IMG/VR virus record: IMGVR_UViG_3300021389_000015
Location: 1-64,000 of that record
DNA: 64,000 nt
Direction: 5' to 3' (one strand)
Source: a virus
Under the pieces are notes generated by a model. That model saw nothing but the letters and a program-made list of their open reading frames with translations, made no database searches and was not told where the DNA came from. Below are positions 41,366-50,583 of this stretch, one piece after another. A program made the translations under genes and the position numbers. Numbering within the stretch: the stretch's first letter is position 1; every line of letters starts with the position of its first letter.

Positions 41366-42219
41366 TGATTATAGTTGACTACAGTGGTATTGCACTTGCA
41401 AGTATCATAATTAATAAAACATTTGATGAACAAATGATTCGTCATATGATATTGAATTCTCTAAGAATGTATCATAAAAGATACAAAGATGAGTTCGGCG
41501 AAATGGTTCTTGCAGTAGATGCTGCAAACAACTGGCGTAGGAAAGCATTTCCACAATACAAGGCTAATCGTAAAAAAGATAGAGGTACTTCATCCTTTGA
41601 TTGGAATGAAGCATTTCGTATTCTCAATCTTATACGAGAAGAAATCGGAGAAAACTTTCCATATAAAGTTATTAAGATTGATGGTTGTGAAGCCGATGAT
41701 GTTATTGGTACGTTAGTCATTAAGAAATCAAGAGTTGATTTCAATCCAGAAAAAATCATGATTGTATCTTCTGATAGAGACTTCGTACAACTACAAAGGT
41801 TTAAAAATGTCAGGCAGTTCTCGCCAATCCTTAAGAAAGAAATTGTAGAAAAGAATGCTAGGTACTTCTTACTTAATCATATTATACGTGGTGATAAAGG
41901 CGATGGTGTACCAAACATATTATCTAATGATGATGTATTTGTTGAAGGATTCAGACAAACACCTATGTCTCAAAAGAAAGTAGAAGATATTATGGAAGAC
42001 CTTGAACAAGGTGAATTACTATATGCAGCTTCATGGTATCGTAACTATTGCAGGAATGAAAAATTAATTGCTCTTAGCGAAACTCCCTCTAATCTTAAAA
42101 CAGAAATTATAAATAACTATGAAGAACAAAATCCTTTTGAAAATAAGAATAAGGTGTATCACTATCTTGTTACTAAAAGGTGCAACCAATTGATTGAAAG
42201 TGTACAGGAGTTTATTTAA
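41365..42219 (+). CDS. rnh: Ribonuclease H / 5'-3' exonuclease (T4 Rnh-like)
   Basis: 284 aa FEN-type nuclease (T4 RNase H 305 aa). Acidic residues appear in IIVDYSG, VLAVDAANNWRRKAFPQYKANR, IKIDGCEADDVIG, IVSSDRDFVQL and GDKGDGVPN. It removes RNA primers from lagging-strand fragments. Directly followed by a small conserved gene. Confidence 0.93.
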   Translation: MIIVDYSGIALASIIINKTFDEQMIRHMILNSLRMYHKRYKDEFGEMVLAVDAANNWRRKAFPQYKANRKKDRGTSSFDWNEAFRILNLIREEIGENFPYKVIKIDGCEADDVIGTLVIKKSRVDFNPEKIMIVSSDRDFVQLQRFKNVRQFSPILKKEIVEKNARYFLLNHIIRGDKGDGVPNILSNDDVFVEGFRQTPMSQKKVEDIMEDLEQGELLYAASWYRNYCRNEKLIALSETPSNLKTEIINNYEEQNPFENKNKVYHYLVTKRCNQLIESVQEFI

Positions 42220-42629
42220 TGGTTAAATATGTTTTTGAAATATTAGAAGAAGTAAGCAAACAACGAAATCGTATCGATAAAGTTAAGATTTTAAAATCAA
42301 ATGAAAGCTGGGCTTTAAAAGATATTATTAAAGGATCTATGGATGAAAAGATTATATGGAATTTACCGGAAGGTCTACCACCATACACACCTGCACCAGC
42401 TCATCACCACCCTGCAAATTTGCTAAGAGAAAATACAAAGTTTAAGTATTTTGTTAAAGGTGGCCAAGGCGATAAAATGCCAAAATACAAAAGAGAGCAA
42501 ATTTTTCTAGGTATACTAGAAGGTGTACATCCTGAAGATGCTAAAGTTGTTTTGTCAATGATTAACAAAGAGAAACTTAAAGGTCTATCAAAACCTGTAG
42601 TAGAGGAGGCGTTTCCGAATTTACTATAA
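42219..42629 (+). CDS. Conserved T4-like protein (DUF6433-like)
   Basis: 136 aa. The pattern VFEILEEVSKQRNRIDKVKILKSNES followed by IIWNLPEGLPPYTPAP is one I associate with a widespread uncharacterised family in T4-like phages. No catalytic residues are evident. TAATG overlap with rnh. Confidence 0.65.
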   Translation: MVKYVFEILEEVSKQRNRIDKVKILKSNESWALKDIIKGSMDEKIIWNLPEGLPPYTPAPAHHHPANLLRENTKFKYFVKGGQGDKMPKYKREQIFLGILEGVHPEDAKVVLSMINKEKLKGLSKPVVEEAFPNLL

Positions 42630-42648
42630 TACCAATGAAAGGTAGCAA

Positions 42649-42819
42649 ATGTTACAACAACTTGAACGTTTACAAAAAGACTCTAGTGAATTAGAAATTT
42701 ATGCATTAAAACTTAAAAAGCGAGGTAAGTTACAAAAGATGAATAAAATAATAGAAAAACGAAATTTCTTAGAAGATCAAATCAAGTTGATAAAACCGGA
42801 GGTAAGACTTTCCACTTAA
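42649..42819 (+). CDS. Small coiled-coil protein (56 aa)
   Basis: Starts MLQQLERLQKDSSELEIYAL, Lys/Glu/Leu-rich throughout and predicted as one coiled coil. AAAGG lies six bases before the ATG. It fills the gap between the DUF6433-like gene and the next promoter. Confidence 0.55.
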   Translation: MLQQLERLQKDSSELEIYALKLKKRGKLQKMNKIIEKRNFLEDQIKLIKPEVRLST

Positions 42820-42834
42820 AGCAAAACTTTTTCC

Positions 42835-42863
42835 TTTACAAACAGTGAATTTTATGATATAAT
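42835..42863 (+). promoter_or_regulatory. Promoter of the DNA-glycosylase-like operon
   Basis: TTTACA (42835-42840), 17-base spacer, TATAAT (42858-42863), preceded by CTTTTTCC as at other sites. Confidence 0.85.
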
Positions 42864-42886
42864 CTATATTATTTGAAGGTGACAAT

Positions 42887-43447
42887 ATGAATATTTTTAT
42901 ACTAGACAAAAACCCAGTTACGGCTGCTGAAATGCTGTGTGACCGACATGTTCCAAAAATGATTGTGGAATCTGGTCAAATGCTTAGTACTGCACACAGA
43001 TTGCTCGATGGCATACCAGAAAAGCGTAGGTCTAAATCTGGCAAAACTATACAAACATACTTCTCGTTTGGCGATAAACGTGATGATGTCTTTTATGCAG
43101 CAGTGCATAAGTATCATCCATGTACTACATGGACATTAGCATCTAAACAAAACTATGAATGGCACTATGAACACTTTATTGCAATGTGTGATGAATTTCA
43201 ATACAGGCGTGGTAAAGTACATAAGACATTTGAAGTTCTAGGAAAAGCACTTAAAAAAACACCGATAAATATACCAGATGTTGGATTAACGGAGTTTGCT
43301 CAAGCTATGTCTCATTATCCTGATTGTATAGTTGAAGGTGATGCTGTAAAAGCATATCGTAACTATTATCATATGGCTAAGTCATTTGCCAAATGGGATT
43401 GGAAAAGGCCTGCTCCACATTGGTGGAAAGGATACCAAGGTGCCTAA
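42887..43447 (+). CDS. Pyrimidine-dimer DNA glycosylase family protein (Pyr_excise-like)
   Basis: 186 aa. The pattern NIFILDKNPVTAAEMLCDRHVPKMIVESGQMLSTAHRLLDG, YHPCTTWTLASKQNYEWHYEHF and a C-terminal AYRNYYHMAKSFAKWDW-RPAPHWW is a widespread phage family annotated with the T4 endonuclease V (DenV) domain. It may excise UV dimers or another base lesion. DenV itself is 138 aa, so the match is to the family rather than to DenV. Confidence 0.65.
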   Translation: MNIFILDKNPVTAAEMLCDRHVPKMIVESGQMLSTAHRLLDGIPEKRRSKSGKTIQTYFSFGDKRDDVFYAAVHKYHPCTTWTLASKQNYEWHYEHFIAMCDEFQYRRGKVHKTFEVLGKALKKTPINIPDVGLTEFAQAMSHYPDCIVEGDAVKAYRNYYHMAKSFAKWDWKRPAPHWWKGYQGA

Positions 43448-43682
43448 ATATACATTAAAGAAATGGGTTGATGCTAAAAGAAATTATGTTGAATGGGATG
43501 TAGAATGTCCATCAGATGAGATTGAATCGATATGTAAAGAATACAATGCTGAAAGAGTTCTTAAGTTTCCAGGAATTGTAACACAACAAGGAAGTTTACT
43601 TTCGAAAACTGACGGCGGTTGGAAAGATAATTTAAAAAGAATGAAAGATAAATCAGGTAGAGGTAACACTATTAAGGTATGA
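43440..43682 (+). CDS. Small hypothetical protein
   Basis: 80 aa from a GTG at 43440 with AAAGGAT eight bases upstream, overlapping the preceding stop. It begins MPKYTLKKWVDAKRNYVEWD and ends in a basic tail. No recognised family. ATGA overlap with phoH. Confidence 0.5.
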   Translation: MPKYTLKKWVDAKRNYVEWDVECPSDEIESICKEYNAERVLKFPGIVTQQGSLLSKTDGGWKDNLKRMKDKSGRGNTIKV

Positions 43683-44359
43683 GTAAAAACATTGTTAAGT
43701 TTGAAGACTTAATTGAAATTGAGCCTATAACTAAAAATCAAGAAATAGCATTTGAATCGTGGCAACACAATGAAAACCTTGTACTTGCAGGTTCTGCAGG
43801 AACAGGTAAAACTTTTTTGTCTATGTATTTAGCTTTACAGTCATCACTAGAACCAGCTACTCCATATCATAAAACAGTAGTCATAAGATCTATTGTACCT
43901 ACACGCGATGTAGGTTATTTGCCTGGGAGTTTACAAGAAAAATCTGAACCTTTTGAAGAACCATATAAACAAATATGTTTAGAATTATTTAATTTTGATA
44001 ATTCGATATATAAAAAACTTATAAATAATCATCAGATGGAGTTTTTAACTACATCATTTATTCGTGGTACTCAAATTAATAATGCTATAGTTATCATTGA
44101 TGAAATGCAAAATCTTAATTTCCACGAACTTGACTCTGTAATTACACGTATCGGCCAAGATTGTAGAGTCATTTTTTCAGGTGATTACTATCAATCTGAT
44201 TTCAAAACTGATCATGAACGCGATGGTATTCAAAGGTTCCTAAGAATAGTCGAACGGCTAAAAAACTTCAGTGTTATAACTTTCGGTTGGGACGATATAG
44301 TAAGATCTGACTTTCTCAGAGATTACATTATGACTAAAGAAATGTTAGGTATAAAATGA
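43679..44359 (+). CDS. phoH: PhoH-like ATPase
   Basis: 226 aa P-loop protein: Walker A GSAGTGKT at 38-45, Walker B VIIDE near 138-141, followed by MQN. RSIVPTRDVGYLPGSLQEKSEPFEEPY is characteristic of the PhoH family of marine phages. Its cellular role is unsettled; proposals include RNA metabolism during phosphate stress. Confidence 0.93.
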   Translation: MSKNIVKFEDLIEIEPITKNQEIAFESWQHNENLVLAGSAGTGKTFLSMYLALQSSLEPATPYHKTVVIRSIVPTRDVGYLPGSLQEKSEPFEEPYKQICLELFNFDNSIYKKLINNHQMEFLTTSFIRGTQINNAIVIIDEMQNLNFHELDSVITRIGQDCRVIFSGDYYQSDFKTDHERDGIQRFLRIVERLKNFSVITFGWDDIVRSDFLRDYIMTKEMLGIK

Positions 44360-44619
44360 AGTTTTTTATAATAGTATCATTTATAATGGCAAACACTGCA
44401 GCACTAGATAGACCACTTTACGTATTTGCAAAACCAAATTTTGAAACAGTAACAGAGTGTAGAGATTATGTAGCTGTTATGCATCAAAGAATATATTCTG
44501 CGGCAAGCGCATCATATAACCACAAACACAAACCTGAATCAATATATTGTATAACTACTGATGAGGTAAAAGATATATTTAAATACAGTTACGATCAAAA
44601 GGAAAAGAAAAATATTTAA
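44356..44619 (+). CDS. Putative secreted small protein
   Basis: 87 aa with an N-terminal hydrophobic segment (FFIIVSFIMANTAALD) that looks like a signal peptide with cleavage near 16. The remaining part has two cysteines (ECRDY, YCITT) that could pair in the periplasm. No family recognised. Confidence 0.55.
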   Translation: MKFFIIVSFIMANTAALDRPLYVFAKPNFETVTECRDYVAVMHQRIYSAASASYNHKHKPESIYCITTDEVKDIFKYSYDQKEKKNI

Positions 44620-45280
44620 GCATGAAAAGATTGATATCGGATATAACGACTTGGATGCAGAGACTACCACAAAAGGGAGAACTTATAGTACTCCTGATGG
44701 CAAGTCTTATCCTAGTGTTACAACAGTTCTAAGCATATTAAACGAACATATTATTAAAGCATGGCGTGAACGTGTAGGTGAAGAAGAAGCAAACCGAGTA
44801 AGTGGTGTAGCTTCTAATCGTGGTACACGCGTACACAGTATAGTTGAAAAGTATTTAAACAATGAAGACACTACAGACTTCTTACCAAATATCAGACAAA
44901 GCCTTGAAAATCTCAAATCTGTCCTTGATCCTAATATTGGAAAAATATTCGGCCTCGAGGTTCCTCTATTTAGTCATCACTTAGGTGTTGCTGGTAGATG
45001 TGATTGCATCGCAGAATATAATGGTGTACCATCTATTATAGATTTCAAAACATCTCGTTACATTAAGAAAAAAGAAAAAATAACTAATTACTTTGCACAA
45101 GGTGCAGCGTACTCTATCATGTGGGAAGAACGCACAGGTATGGTAGCACCTAACATTGTGATCGTCATGGACGTAGACCATGAAAAGCCGTTAGTTTTTG
45201 TTGAACATCGTGACAACTGGACTGATTTATTACATAACACTATAAAAGAATATAGAACAAGAAGGATGTTTGGACATTGA
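44612..45280 (+). CDS. Cas4/RecB-like PD-(D/E)xK exonuclease
   Basis: 222 aa if translation starts at AUA 44612, or 209 aa from TTG 44651. Nuclease core: GRCDCIAEYNG and SIIDFKTSR give the Asp...D-x-K residues; an N-terminal YPSVTTVLS and RGTRVHSIVE with conserved His also fit. The open frame upstream of the TTG reads FKHEKIDIGYNDL, which resembles the N-terminus of cyanophage homologues, and AGGAAAAG precedes the AUA. No ATG or GTG is available. Confidence 0.82.
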   Translation: MFKHEKIDIGYNDLDAETTTKGRTYSTPDGKSYPSVTTVLSILNEHIIKAWRERVGEEEANRVSGVASNRGTRVHSIVEKYLNNEDTTDFLPNIRQSLENLKSVLDPNIGKIFGLEVPLFSHHLGVAGRCDCIAEYNGVPSIIDFKTSRYIKKKEKITNYFAQGAAYSIMWEERTGMVAPNIVIVMDVDHEKPLVFVEHRDNWTDLLHNTIKEYRTRRMFGH

Positions 45281-45516
45281 ATACTGTAATGGAATTACTT
45301 AATAAGAGATTTAATTTTGAAGAGATAACTAAAGGTTATAATTGTGAGCCAGGATCTGATATAGATAGTATAGAGTGGTTTATTGAAAATGGTCATAGAT
45401 CAAATTCTCTTCGTAATGGTTTTGGTGATGCACTTGAAATAGCGAAGGAAATAAAGGAGTTTTCAAATGAATGCACAAAAACAATTGGAGCCGGGGAGCA
45501 AATACGCAGCTTTTGA
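45277..45516 (+). CDS. Small hypothetical protein
   Basis: 79 aa from TTG 45277 overlapping the upstream stop, or 75 aa from ATG 45289. Contains FNFEEITKGYNCEPGSDIDS and an acidic helix. The 3' end overlaps the EF-hand gene by 50 bases. Confidence 0.5.
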   Translation: MNTVMELLNKRFNFEEITKGYNCEPGSDIDSIEWFIENGHRSNSLRNGFGDALEIAKEIKEFSNECTKTIGAGEQIRSF

Positions 45517-45808
45517 TAAAGATGGCGATGGAATAGTAACAGACGAAGAATTTGAAATGGAACAGAAATTAGTTATGTTAGAAAATGAAGATAAAAAGCA
45601 AGATGCGCAAAGAAACATGGCATGGTTTGCTTTAGGTGGAATGTTACTATATCCAGCATTTGTTATTGTTGCTACATTATTTGGTTTAGATAAAGCTGCT
45701 AAGATCTTAGGTGATATGGCGGCTGTTTACTTTGTATCAGTTGCAGCAATTGTTGCAGCATTCTATGGTAAAGAAGCTTTAGCTAATAAGGCACCACCAA
45801 AAAAATAA
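45467..45808 (+). CDS. EF-hand membrane protein
   Basis: 113 aa. A single canonical calcium-binding loop DKDGDGIVTDEE at 17-28, a helix, then two membrane spans (about 50-72 and 80-103). AAGGAG ribosome site. Similar EF-hand membrane proteins occur in marine T4-like phages; function unknown, perhaps in envelope remodelling. Confidence 0.75.
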   Translation: MNAQKQLEPGSKYAAFDKDGDGIVTDEEFEMEQKLVMLENEDKKQDAQRNMAWFALGGMLLYPAFVIVATLFGLDKAAKILGDMAAVYFVSVAAIVAAFYGKEALANKAPPKK

Positions 45809-45824
45809 ATAAAAAAGTTTTGTT

Positions 45825-46598
45825 ATGAAAAATTTAGTATTCCAATATTATATACCTTATGAATCTTTTGACGCTGATATGGGTGGTGTTAGAATGCCTG
45901 AATGGGCAAATGCAGGTTCACGTTCGGCAAAAGCTTATGCTGATTTTTGCAGTGCTGAGTACGAACTATCACATGAAAGATTCTTTCAAGAGCTTGATCC
46001 AAGACTCGATTCAATAAAAATAATATTCGATGAGAAATATGATGAGTATGATAATATACTTTCGATAGATCTTGACATGTTGATACATGCAGATGTAGAT
46101 GAAAATATATTTGAAGACAGGATTGATGATGTTGCAATGGTGCATGAAAGACACGTACATACGGGTGGACCAGCACGTTGGCTTTCAAACGTAATGTATA
46201 AACCTCTGTGGCAAAGAGGCATAGTAGCTTATGGTAAACACCTATGGGGTGATGACTGGATGTTTCCAAAGAGTGCGATTTATCCAGACGAAAAATTTAG
46301 ATATTTAAATGGAGGTCTACAACTTTGGTCAAAACAAGGTAGGCTTAAAGCACGTAAACATTTTACGTCAGTTGACCATTACGTACTTCACACGAGATAT
46401 ACTGAACAAATGTATATCAATCTACAATTATCACAACCAATATTCAATGTCATTGAGCTTGATACTCAATGGAACAGAATGCCGTATCAATGGCACGGTG
46501 GAAAACCTGACGGAAAGATTAATCATTTCTTGGCAAGAACTAAATTTGATATGCCGAGACTAGAACATACGGAGTTAAGTATATGGCAAAATTCTTAG
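45825..46598 (+). CDS. Glycosyltransferase-like protein (GT-A)
   Basis: 257 aa. The D-x-D motif lies in ILSIDLDMLIHAD (about 78-90), and FRYLNGGLQLWSKQG is the typical acceptor-side strand of GT8-like proteins. Begins the glycan island. Substrate unknown. Confidence 0.68.
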   Translation: MKNLVFQYYIPYESFDADMGGVRMPEWANAGSRSAKAYADFCSAEYELSHERFFQELDPRLDSIKIIFDEKYDEYDNILSIDLDMLIHADVDENIFEDRIDDVAMVHERHVHTGGPARWLSNVMYKPLWQRGIVAYGKHLWGDDWMFPKSAIYPDEKFRYLNGGLQLWSKQGRLKARKHFTSVDHYVLHTRYTEQMYINLQLSQPIFNVIELDTQWNRMPYQWHGGKPDGKINHFLARTKFDMPRLEHTELSIWQNS

Positions 46599-47188
46599 AA
46601 ATAGCAGCAGAAAAACCGAGAGGTTTAACTTGGGATGTTATGAACTTAGCAACTCATGCAGGTGTAGTCAAAGGTGACGCAACAAATATGCCATTACCAT
46701 ATAGCGATAATGAATTTTACGGTGTATATTCTGAACATTTTATAGAGCACTTATACAAATATCAAGGCATAAATTATTTTAAAGATGTATTGCGAATATT
46801 AAAACCCGGCGGTATAGTAAGAACAGTATGGCCTCCATATGAATTTATAGATTTGTTAGTAAGTAAAGAAGATCTTACACCCGATCAAAATGAATTTGTA
46901 GAGCACTATTACAATTTCTACATCGTAAGAGAAAAGTTTTCACCACCCGGAAATACGCACAGGTCTAAACGTGAGCAATGTGCATTAGGTTTACTATATC
47001 AAAAAGGACAACATTTATATCTCTGGTCAAAAGTTGAAATGATGAATATGTTAAATGAAATTGGTTATACTAACGTAAAGCTTATGAATTATCAAGACAG
47101 CAGCTTACTTGATTTTAAAAATATAGACACACCCGGAAAAATACGTGCATTGCATTCTGCCGTTATTGAGGCAAGTAAACCTTGGTAA
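46583..47188 (+). CDS. SAM-dependent methyltransferase (type 11)
   Basis: 201 aa. GDATNMPLPYSDNEFYGVYSEHFIEHLY followed by YFKDVLRILKPGGIVRTVWPP matches the post-I and motif II-III parts of Methyltransf_11 proteins. The N-terminal glycine loop is short, the protein starting just before it. It may methylate a sugar made by the neighbouring genes. Confidence 0.75.
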   Translation: MAKFLEIAAEKPRGLTWDVMNLATHAGVVKGDATNMPLPYSDNEFYGVYSEHFIEHLYKYQGINYFKDVLRILKPGGIVRTVWPPYEFIDLLVSKEDLTPDQNEFVEHYYNFYIVREKFSPPGNTHRSKREQCALGLLYQKGQHLYLWSKVEMMNMLNEIGYTNVKLMNYQDSSLLDFKNIDTPGKIRALHSAVIEASKPW

Positions 47189-47454
47189 TTGTAATTAAAT
47201 ACGATGGCCGTCAACAATTGTTTCATCACTATTGGTTGCCTCTCATATATAAACACCAAGAATGTACATTTATTGTAGAAGACAATACTGGAAAAATGAT
47301 ATATCCAAGTGATGTATCTAATCTTAATGTTACTAAAGAAGTTGACAAAGATAAATTGAAGAAACCAGTAATGCATTGTAATATAGATCGTGTTCCTACT
47401 TACAGAACTATGATTGATTTTAATCACCAAGTTTTTTATGAGGTACCATTATGA
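47182..47454 (+). CDS. Small hypothetical protein in the glycan island
   Basis: 90 aa from a TTG overlapping the previous stop. Pattern RQQLFHHYWLPLIYKHQECTF then FIVEDN; ends FNHQVFYEVPL. No recognised family; coupled to the UGM gene by an ATGA overlap. Confidence 0.45.
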   Translation: MVIVIKYDGRQQLFHHYWLPLIYKHQECTFIVEDNTGKMIYPSDVSNLNVTKEVDKDKLKKPVMHCNIDRVPTYRTMIDFNHQVFYEVPL

Positions 47455-48455
47455 AAATTTTAGTAGTAGGAGCTGGATTCAGCGGTGCAGTAATTGCACA
47501 TCAATTACATAAAGCGGGTCATGATATAACGGTCATTGATGAAAGAGATCATATCGGCGGTAACGCATATGATTATTGTAATAACGTAGGTGTCAGAGTT
47601 CATAAGTATGGTCCACACTTATTTCACACAAACAATGAAAGAGTGTATAATTGGATTACACAATTTGGTGATTGGACTCCATATAAACATAAAGTTAAAG
47701 CTTTACTTGAAAACTGTAAATATGTAACACTACCTGTTAATAAAGAAACAAAATTTGTGGTAGGTGAAGAAAATATATTAGATGTATTCTTTAGACCATA
47801 CACACGTAAAATGTGGGGTAAAGAATTAGAAGAACTTGATCCGTCAATTATTAAAAGAGTACCAATACGTGATGATGACAATGAATACTATTTTCCGAAT
47901 GATAAGTATCAAGTATTGCCGAATAAAGGATATACAGAAGTCTTTAAAGAAATATTAAAAGGTATAAATGTTTTCTTAAATTCACCATTTAAACACGATA
48001 TGGAATCACACTATGATCATATTTTTAATTCAATGCCAATTGATACTTACTTTAAGTTACAACGTGGTCCATTGCCGTATAGATCAATAAAGTTTCATCA
48101 TGTAAATATACCAGCACCGAAATTATTACCAACTACAACTGTAAACTTTACGAATCATGGTCCTTACACAAGAATGACAGAATGGAAACATATGCCGTGT
48201 CATGGTGAAGGTAATGAATGGACAACTATTACATATGAAGAGCCGTGTGATTATACAGAAAATAATCTTGAAAGATATTATCCGGTTAAAGATATCGACG
48301 GTGTAAATAGAAAAATATATGAGCAATATAAAGCTATGGTTGAAGACAACATGACATTTATAGGAAGATGCGGAATGTATGTATACATTGACATGCATCA
48401 AGCAATAAACTCATCATTACAAACAGCAGATAAATTTTTGGAGAAAATAAAGTGA
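47451..48455 (+). CDS. glf: UDP-galactopyranose mutase
   Basis: 334 aa flavoprotein. FAD motif GAGFSG at 7-12, DERDHIGGNAYDYCN, GPHLFHTN and RPYTRKMWGKELEELDPS are hallmark segments of Glf, which converts UDP-galactopyranose to UDP-galactofuranose. Slightly shorter than bacterial Glf (about 370 aa). It implies that a furanose sugar is used by the nearby transferases or by the DNA glycosyltransferase. Confidence 0.94.
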   Translation: MKILVVGAGFSGAVIAHQLHKAGHDITVIDERDHIGGNAYDYCNNVGVRVHKYGPHLFHTNNERVYNWITQFGDWTPYKHKVKALLENCKYVTLPVNKETKFVVGEENILDVFFRPYTRKMWGKELEELDPSIIKRVPIRDDDNEYYFPNDKYQVLPNKGYTEVFKEILKGINVFLNSPFKHDMESHYDHIFNSMPIDTYFKLQRGPLPYRSIKFHHVNIPAPKLLPTTTVNFTNHGPYTRMTEWKHMPCHGEGNEWTTITYEEPCDYTENNLERYYPVKDIDGVNRKIYEQYKAMVEDNMTFIGRCGMYVYIDMHQAINSSLQTADKFLEKIK

Positions 48456-49318
48456 AAAATATAATATATCAATATTGGCAAGGTGACTTAAAACCTGGTG
48501 TCATTTACAGCACTAAACTTATGAAAGAATATGCAGATAGGATTGGTGCAGAATATAGATTTGATCATAACATTCAAATAGCATCTAAGACTGTGAACGT
48601 GCCAATTTATTATGAACCTGCAAATCCTTTAGTAGATCCATCATTTGATGTATATGATAATGTTGCATTAGTTGATATTGACGTGTATCCAACCGAAGGA
48701 TTAACTGACGATATGTTTATGTTAGATGGCGAAGATGCATGTATTTGTACAGAACCTAAACAACCACATTTTAGACAGATCTATAATGTTGCAGGCATTA
48801 CAAATGCAAATGATATGAACTGGACTCGACACTTGAAGAATGTATGGAATATTGAATATTCGTATGATAGAGAAAATAGACCAATGGTGTACAACACTGG
48901 TGTTGTAGTTATATCAAAGAACGGTTTAAAAAAGATTAAAAAAGAATGGCCAACATTTCAACAGTATGTCAATCAAATGAATGCATTTCCTAGATTCTAT
49001 AAACTCTTTCAAGACTATTTCTCTGCAATGATTCATTACAGTGATTTTGTATTTGCACGCATGCCAAATAGTTGGAACTGCTATATGCATAAAGTAGGAT
49101 CACATCCTAATGCAACTATAGGTGATAATCGTGGTGCTGATCCTAAACTTGTGCACGTAATGTTTAGAACTGCAGACGACTGGCCAGAAGCAGCTCTTAA
49201 TGATGTGGTAAATAAACCTGTAAATGAATGGAAACTTCCAGTTCATAAAGAATGGCCAAATGATGCAGTTGCATCTAATAGTTTAATTGGTCAAATAAAT
49301 AAAATACAAGGACGATAG
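48452..49318 (+). CDS. Glycosyltransferase-like protein (GT-A)
   Basis: 288 aa, GTG start overlapping glf. Begins MKNIIYQYWQGDLKPGV; D-x-D in VALVDIDVYPTEG (about 71-83), and MVYNTGVVVISKNG as the acceptor strand. Two paralogues with similar layout follow (49882, 52305). Confidence 0.68.
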   Translation: MKNIIYQYWQGDLKPGVIYSTKLMKEYADRIGAEYRFDHNIQIASKTVNVPIYYEPANPLVDPSFDVYDNVALVDIDVYPTEGLTDDMFMLDGEDACICTEPKQPHFRQIYNVAGITNANDMNWTRHLKNVWNIEYSYDRENRPMVYNTGVVVISKNGLKKIKKEWPTFQQYVNQMNAFPRFYKLFQDYFSAMIHYSDFVFARMPNSWNCYMHKVGSHPNATIGDNRGADPKLVHVMFRTADDWPEAALNDVVNKPVNEWKLPVHKEWPNDAVASNSLIGQINKIQGR

Positions 49319-49319
49319 C

Positions 49320-49889
49320 ATGCTTACAGCTGATTTAGGTCATGTAAAAACCATACACGAATTTTACAAATCAATAAGAACTCAACAAGAAGTTGCACAT
49401 GGTAAAGCATATTGCGATCAGCATGATGCTATTACTAAGTACATGGAAGAATGTAACTCGTATAAAGAGTTAGGCACACACCAAGGCGGCACCGCTGCAT
49501 GTGCTATGTTAACTAATCCAAAGTATGTTGAATTAATTGATATTAATCATTACAAATATAGATGGAGACTACAGCCATTAGCTGAAGCGTATTGTGAAGA
49601 ACATAACATTGAGTTAGTAGTAAAAGATGCTGATTCCAGTTCATTGGCTTCACTTGGTGCACCTGTAGACATGATGTTGATAGATTCACTACACAAACCT
49701 GATCATATGAAAAAAGAATTAGAACTACATGGTGTATCAGTTAACAAATACATTATAGCACACGATACATATGTCAATCAATCTCTCCACGCATGCTTAG
49801 AAAATTGGTGTAATGATAACCGTGCTTGGAAAGTACACGAAAGAGGAATGGTTAACGTTGGTTATACGGTGTTAAAGAAAAATGCGTAA
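49320..49889 (+). CDS. Class I methyltransferase-like protein
   Basis: 189 aa. YKELGTHQGGTAACAML (about 45-61) is the SAM-binding loop, ELIDIN the second strand end, DMMLIDSLHKPDHMKKELELH the metal or substrate loop. Looks like MTase_24/cephalosporin-hydroxylase-type proteins that modify sugars. Confidence 0.65.
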   Translation: MLTADLGHVKTIHEFYKSIRTQQEVAHGKAYCDQHDAITKYMEECNSYKELGTHQGGTAACAMLTNPKYVELIDINHYKYRWRLQPLAEAYCEEHNIELVVKDADSSSLASLGAPVDMMLIDSLHKPDHMKKELELHGVSVNKYIIAHDTYVNQSLHACLENWCNDNRAWKVHERGMVNVGYTVLKKNA

Positions 49890-50583
49890 TATAATACTAC
49901 AACACTTTGATGGCGAGATGAGACCACTTGATTATGAATCACAGTGGAATATTATGGATTACGCCGATATGATTGATGCTGATTATAAATTAGTGCTAGG
50001 TAAACCATTTAGAGAAAATTTGACAAATGCCTGCCAAAAGGTTCATATGTTGCATGAAGATTTTGATGATTGGGATAACGTATTAATGTTAGATATTGAT
50101 ATGTTTAGACCTGAAGCTATGAGGTTAAATATATTTGATCAACCCGGTATAGGTCGATATGCCGACGTTCAGCAAAACTTACACAAGAGATTAACGCAAT
50201 GGTACCCTATGTTAGGTAGTATGGATACGCCATATTGGGGTGGTGCTATCTATAAGATGGATAGACATACAAGACAAACACTACGTAAACAGCTCGGTGG
50301 CAATGAAGGTTGGATGCAAAATTTTAATAAACCTTATAACTATGAAGATGAAGGTATTATGCATGTCTTGGCAATGAGGTCAGGTATGAAATTTAAAGAA
50401 CCGTATTTAGATCGTAAATGGTGTCAGTGTTCTTTTTTACCTAATCCTGAAAGAGCAGGCTTTATTCATGTAAGAACTAAGATAACTCCTCAAGGACCTA
50501 AGAGAGAAAAGATACTTAACTGGAAAGAATTAGTTGATAAAAAAATCATAGCTGCTTACAAACCTCATGATAGTGATGCTTAA
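49882..50583 (+). CDS. Glycosyltransferase-like protein (GT-A)
   Basis: 233 aa. MRNIILQHFDGEMRPLDYES resembles the start of the 48452 product, and NVLMLDIDMFRPEA (about 66-79) holds the D-x-D. TPYWGGAIYKMDR is the likely acceptor strand. Overlaps the methyltransferase-like gene by eight bases. Confidence 0.65.
   Translation: MRNIILQHFDGEMRPLDYESQWNIMDYADMIDADYKLVLGKPFRENLTNACQKVHMLHEDFDDWDNVLMLDIDMFRPEAMRLNIFDQPGIGRYADVQQNLHKRLTQWYPMLGSMDTPYWGGAIYKMDRHTRQTLRKQLGGNEGWMQNFNKPYNYEDEGIMHVLAMRSGMKFKEPYLDRKWCQCSFLPNPERAGFIHVRTKITPQGPKREKILNWKELVDKKIIAAYKPHDSDA

Noticed and set aside
45889-46269. Reverse-strand frame of 126 codons within the glycosyltransferase-like gene
   Set aside because: It is fully covered by a forward gene with recognisable motifs and lacks a ribosome site.
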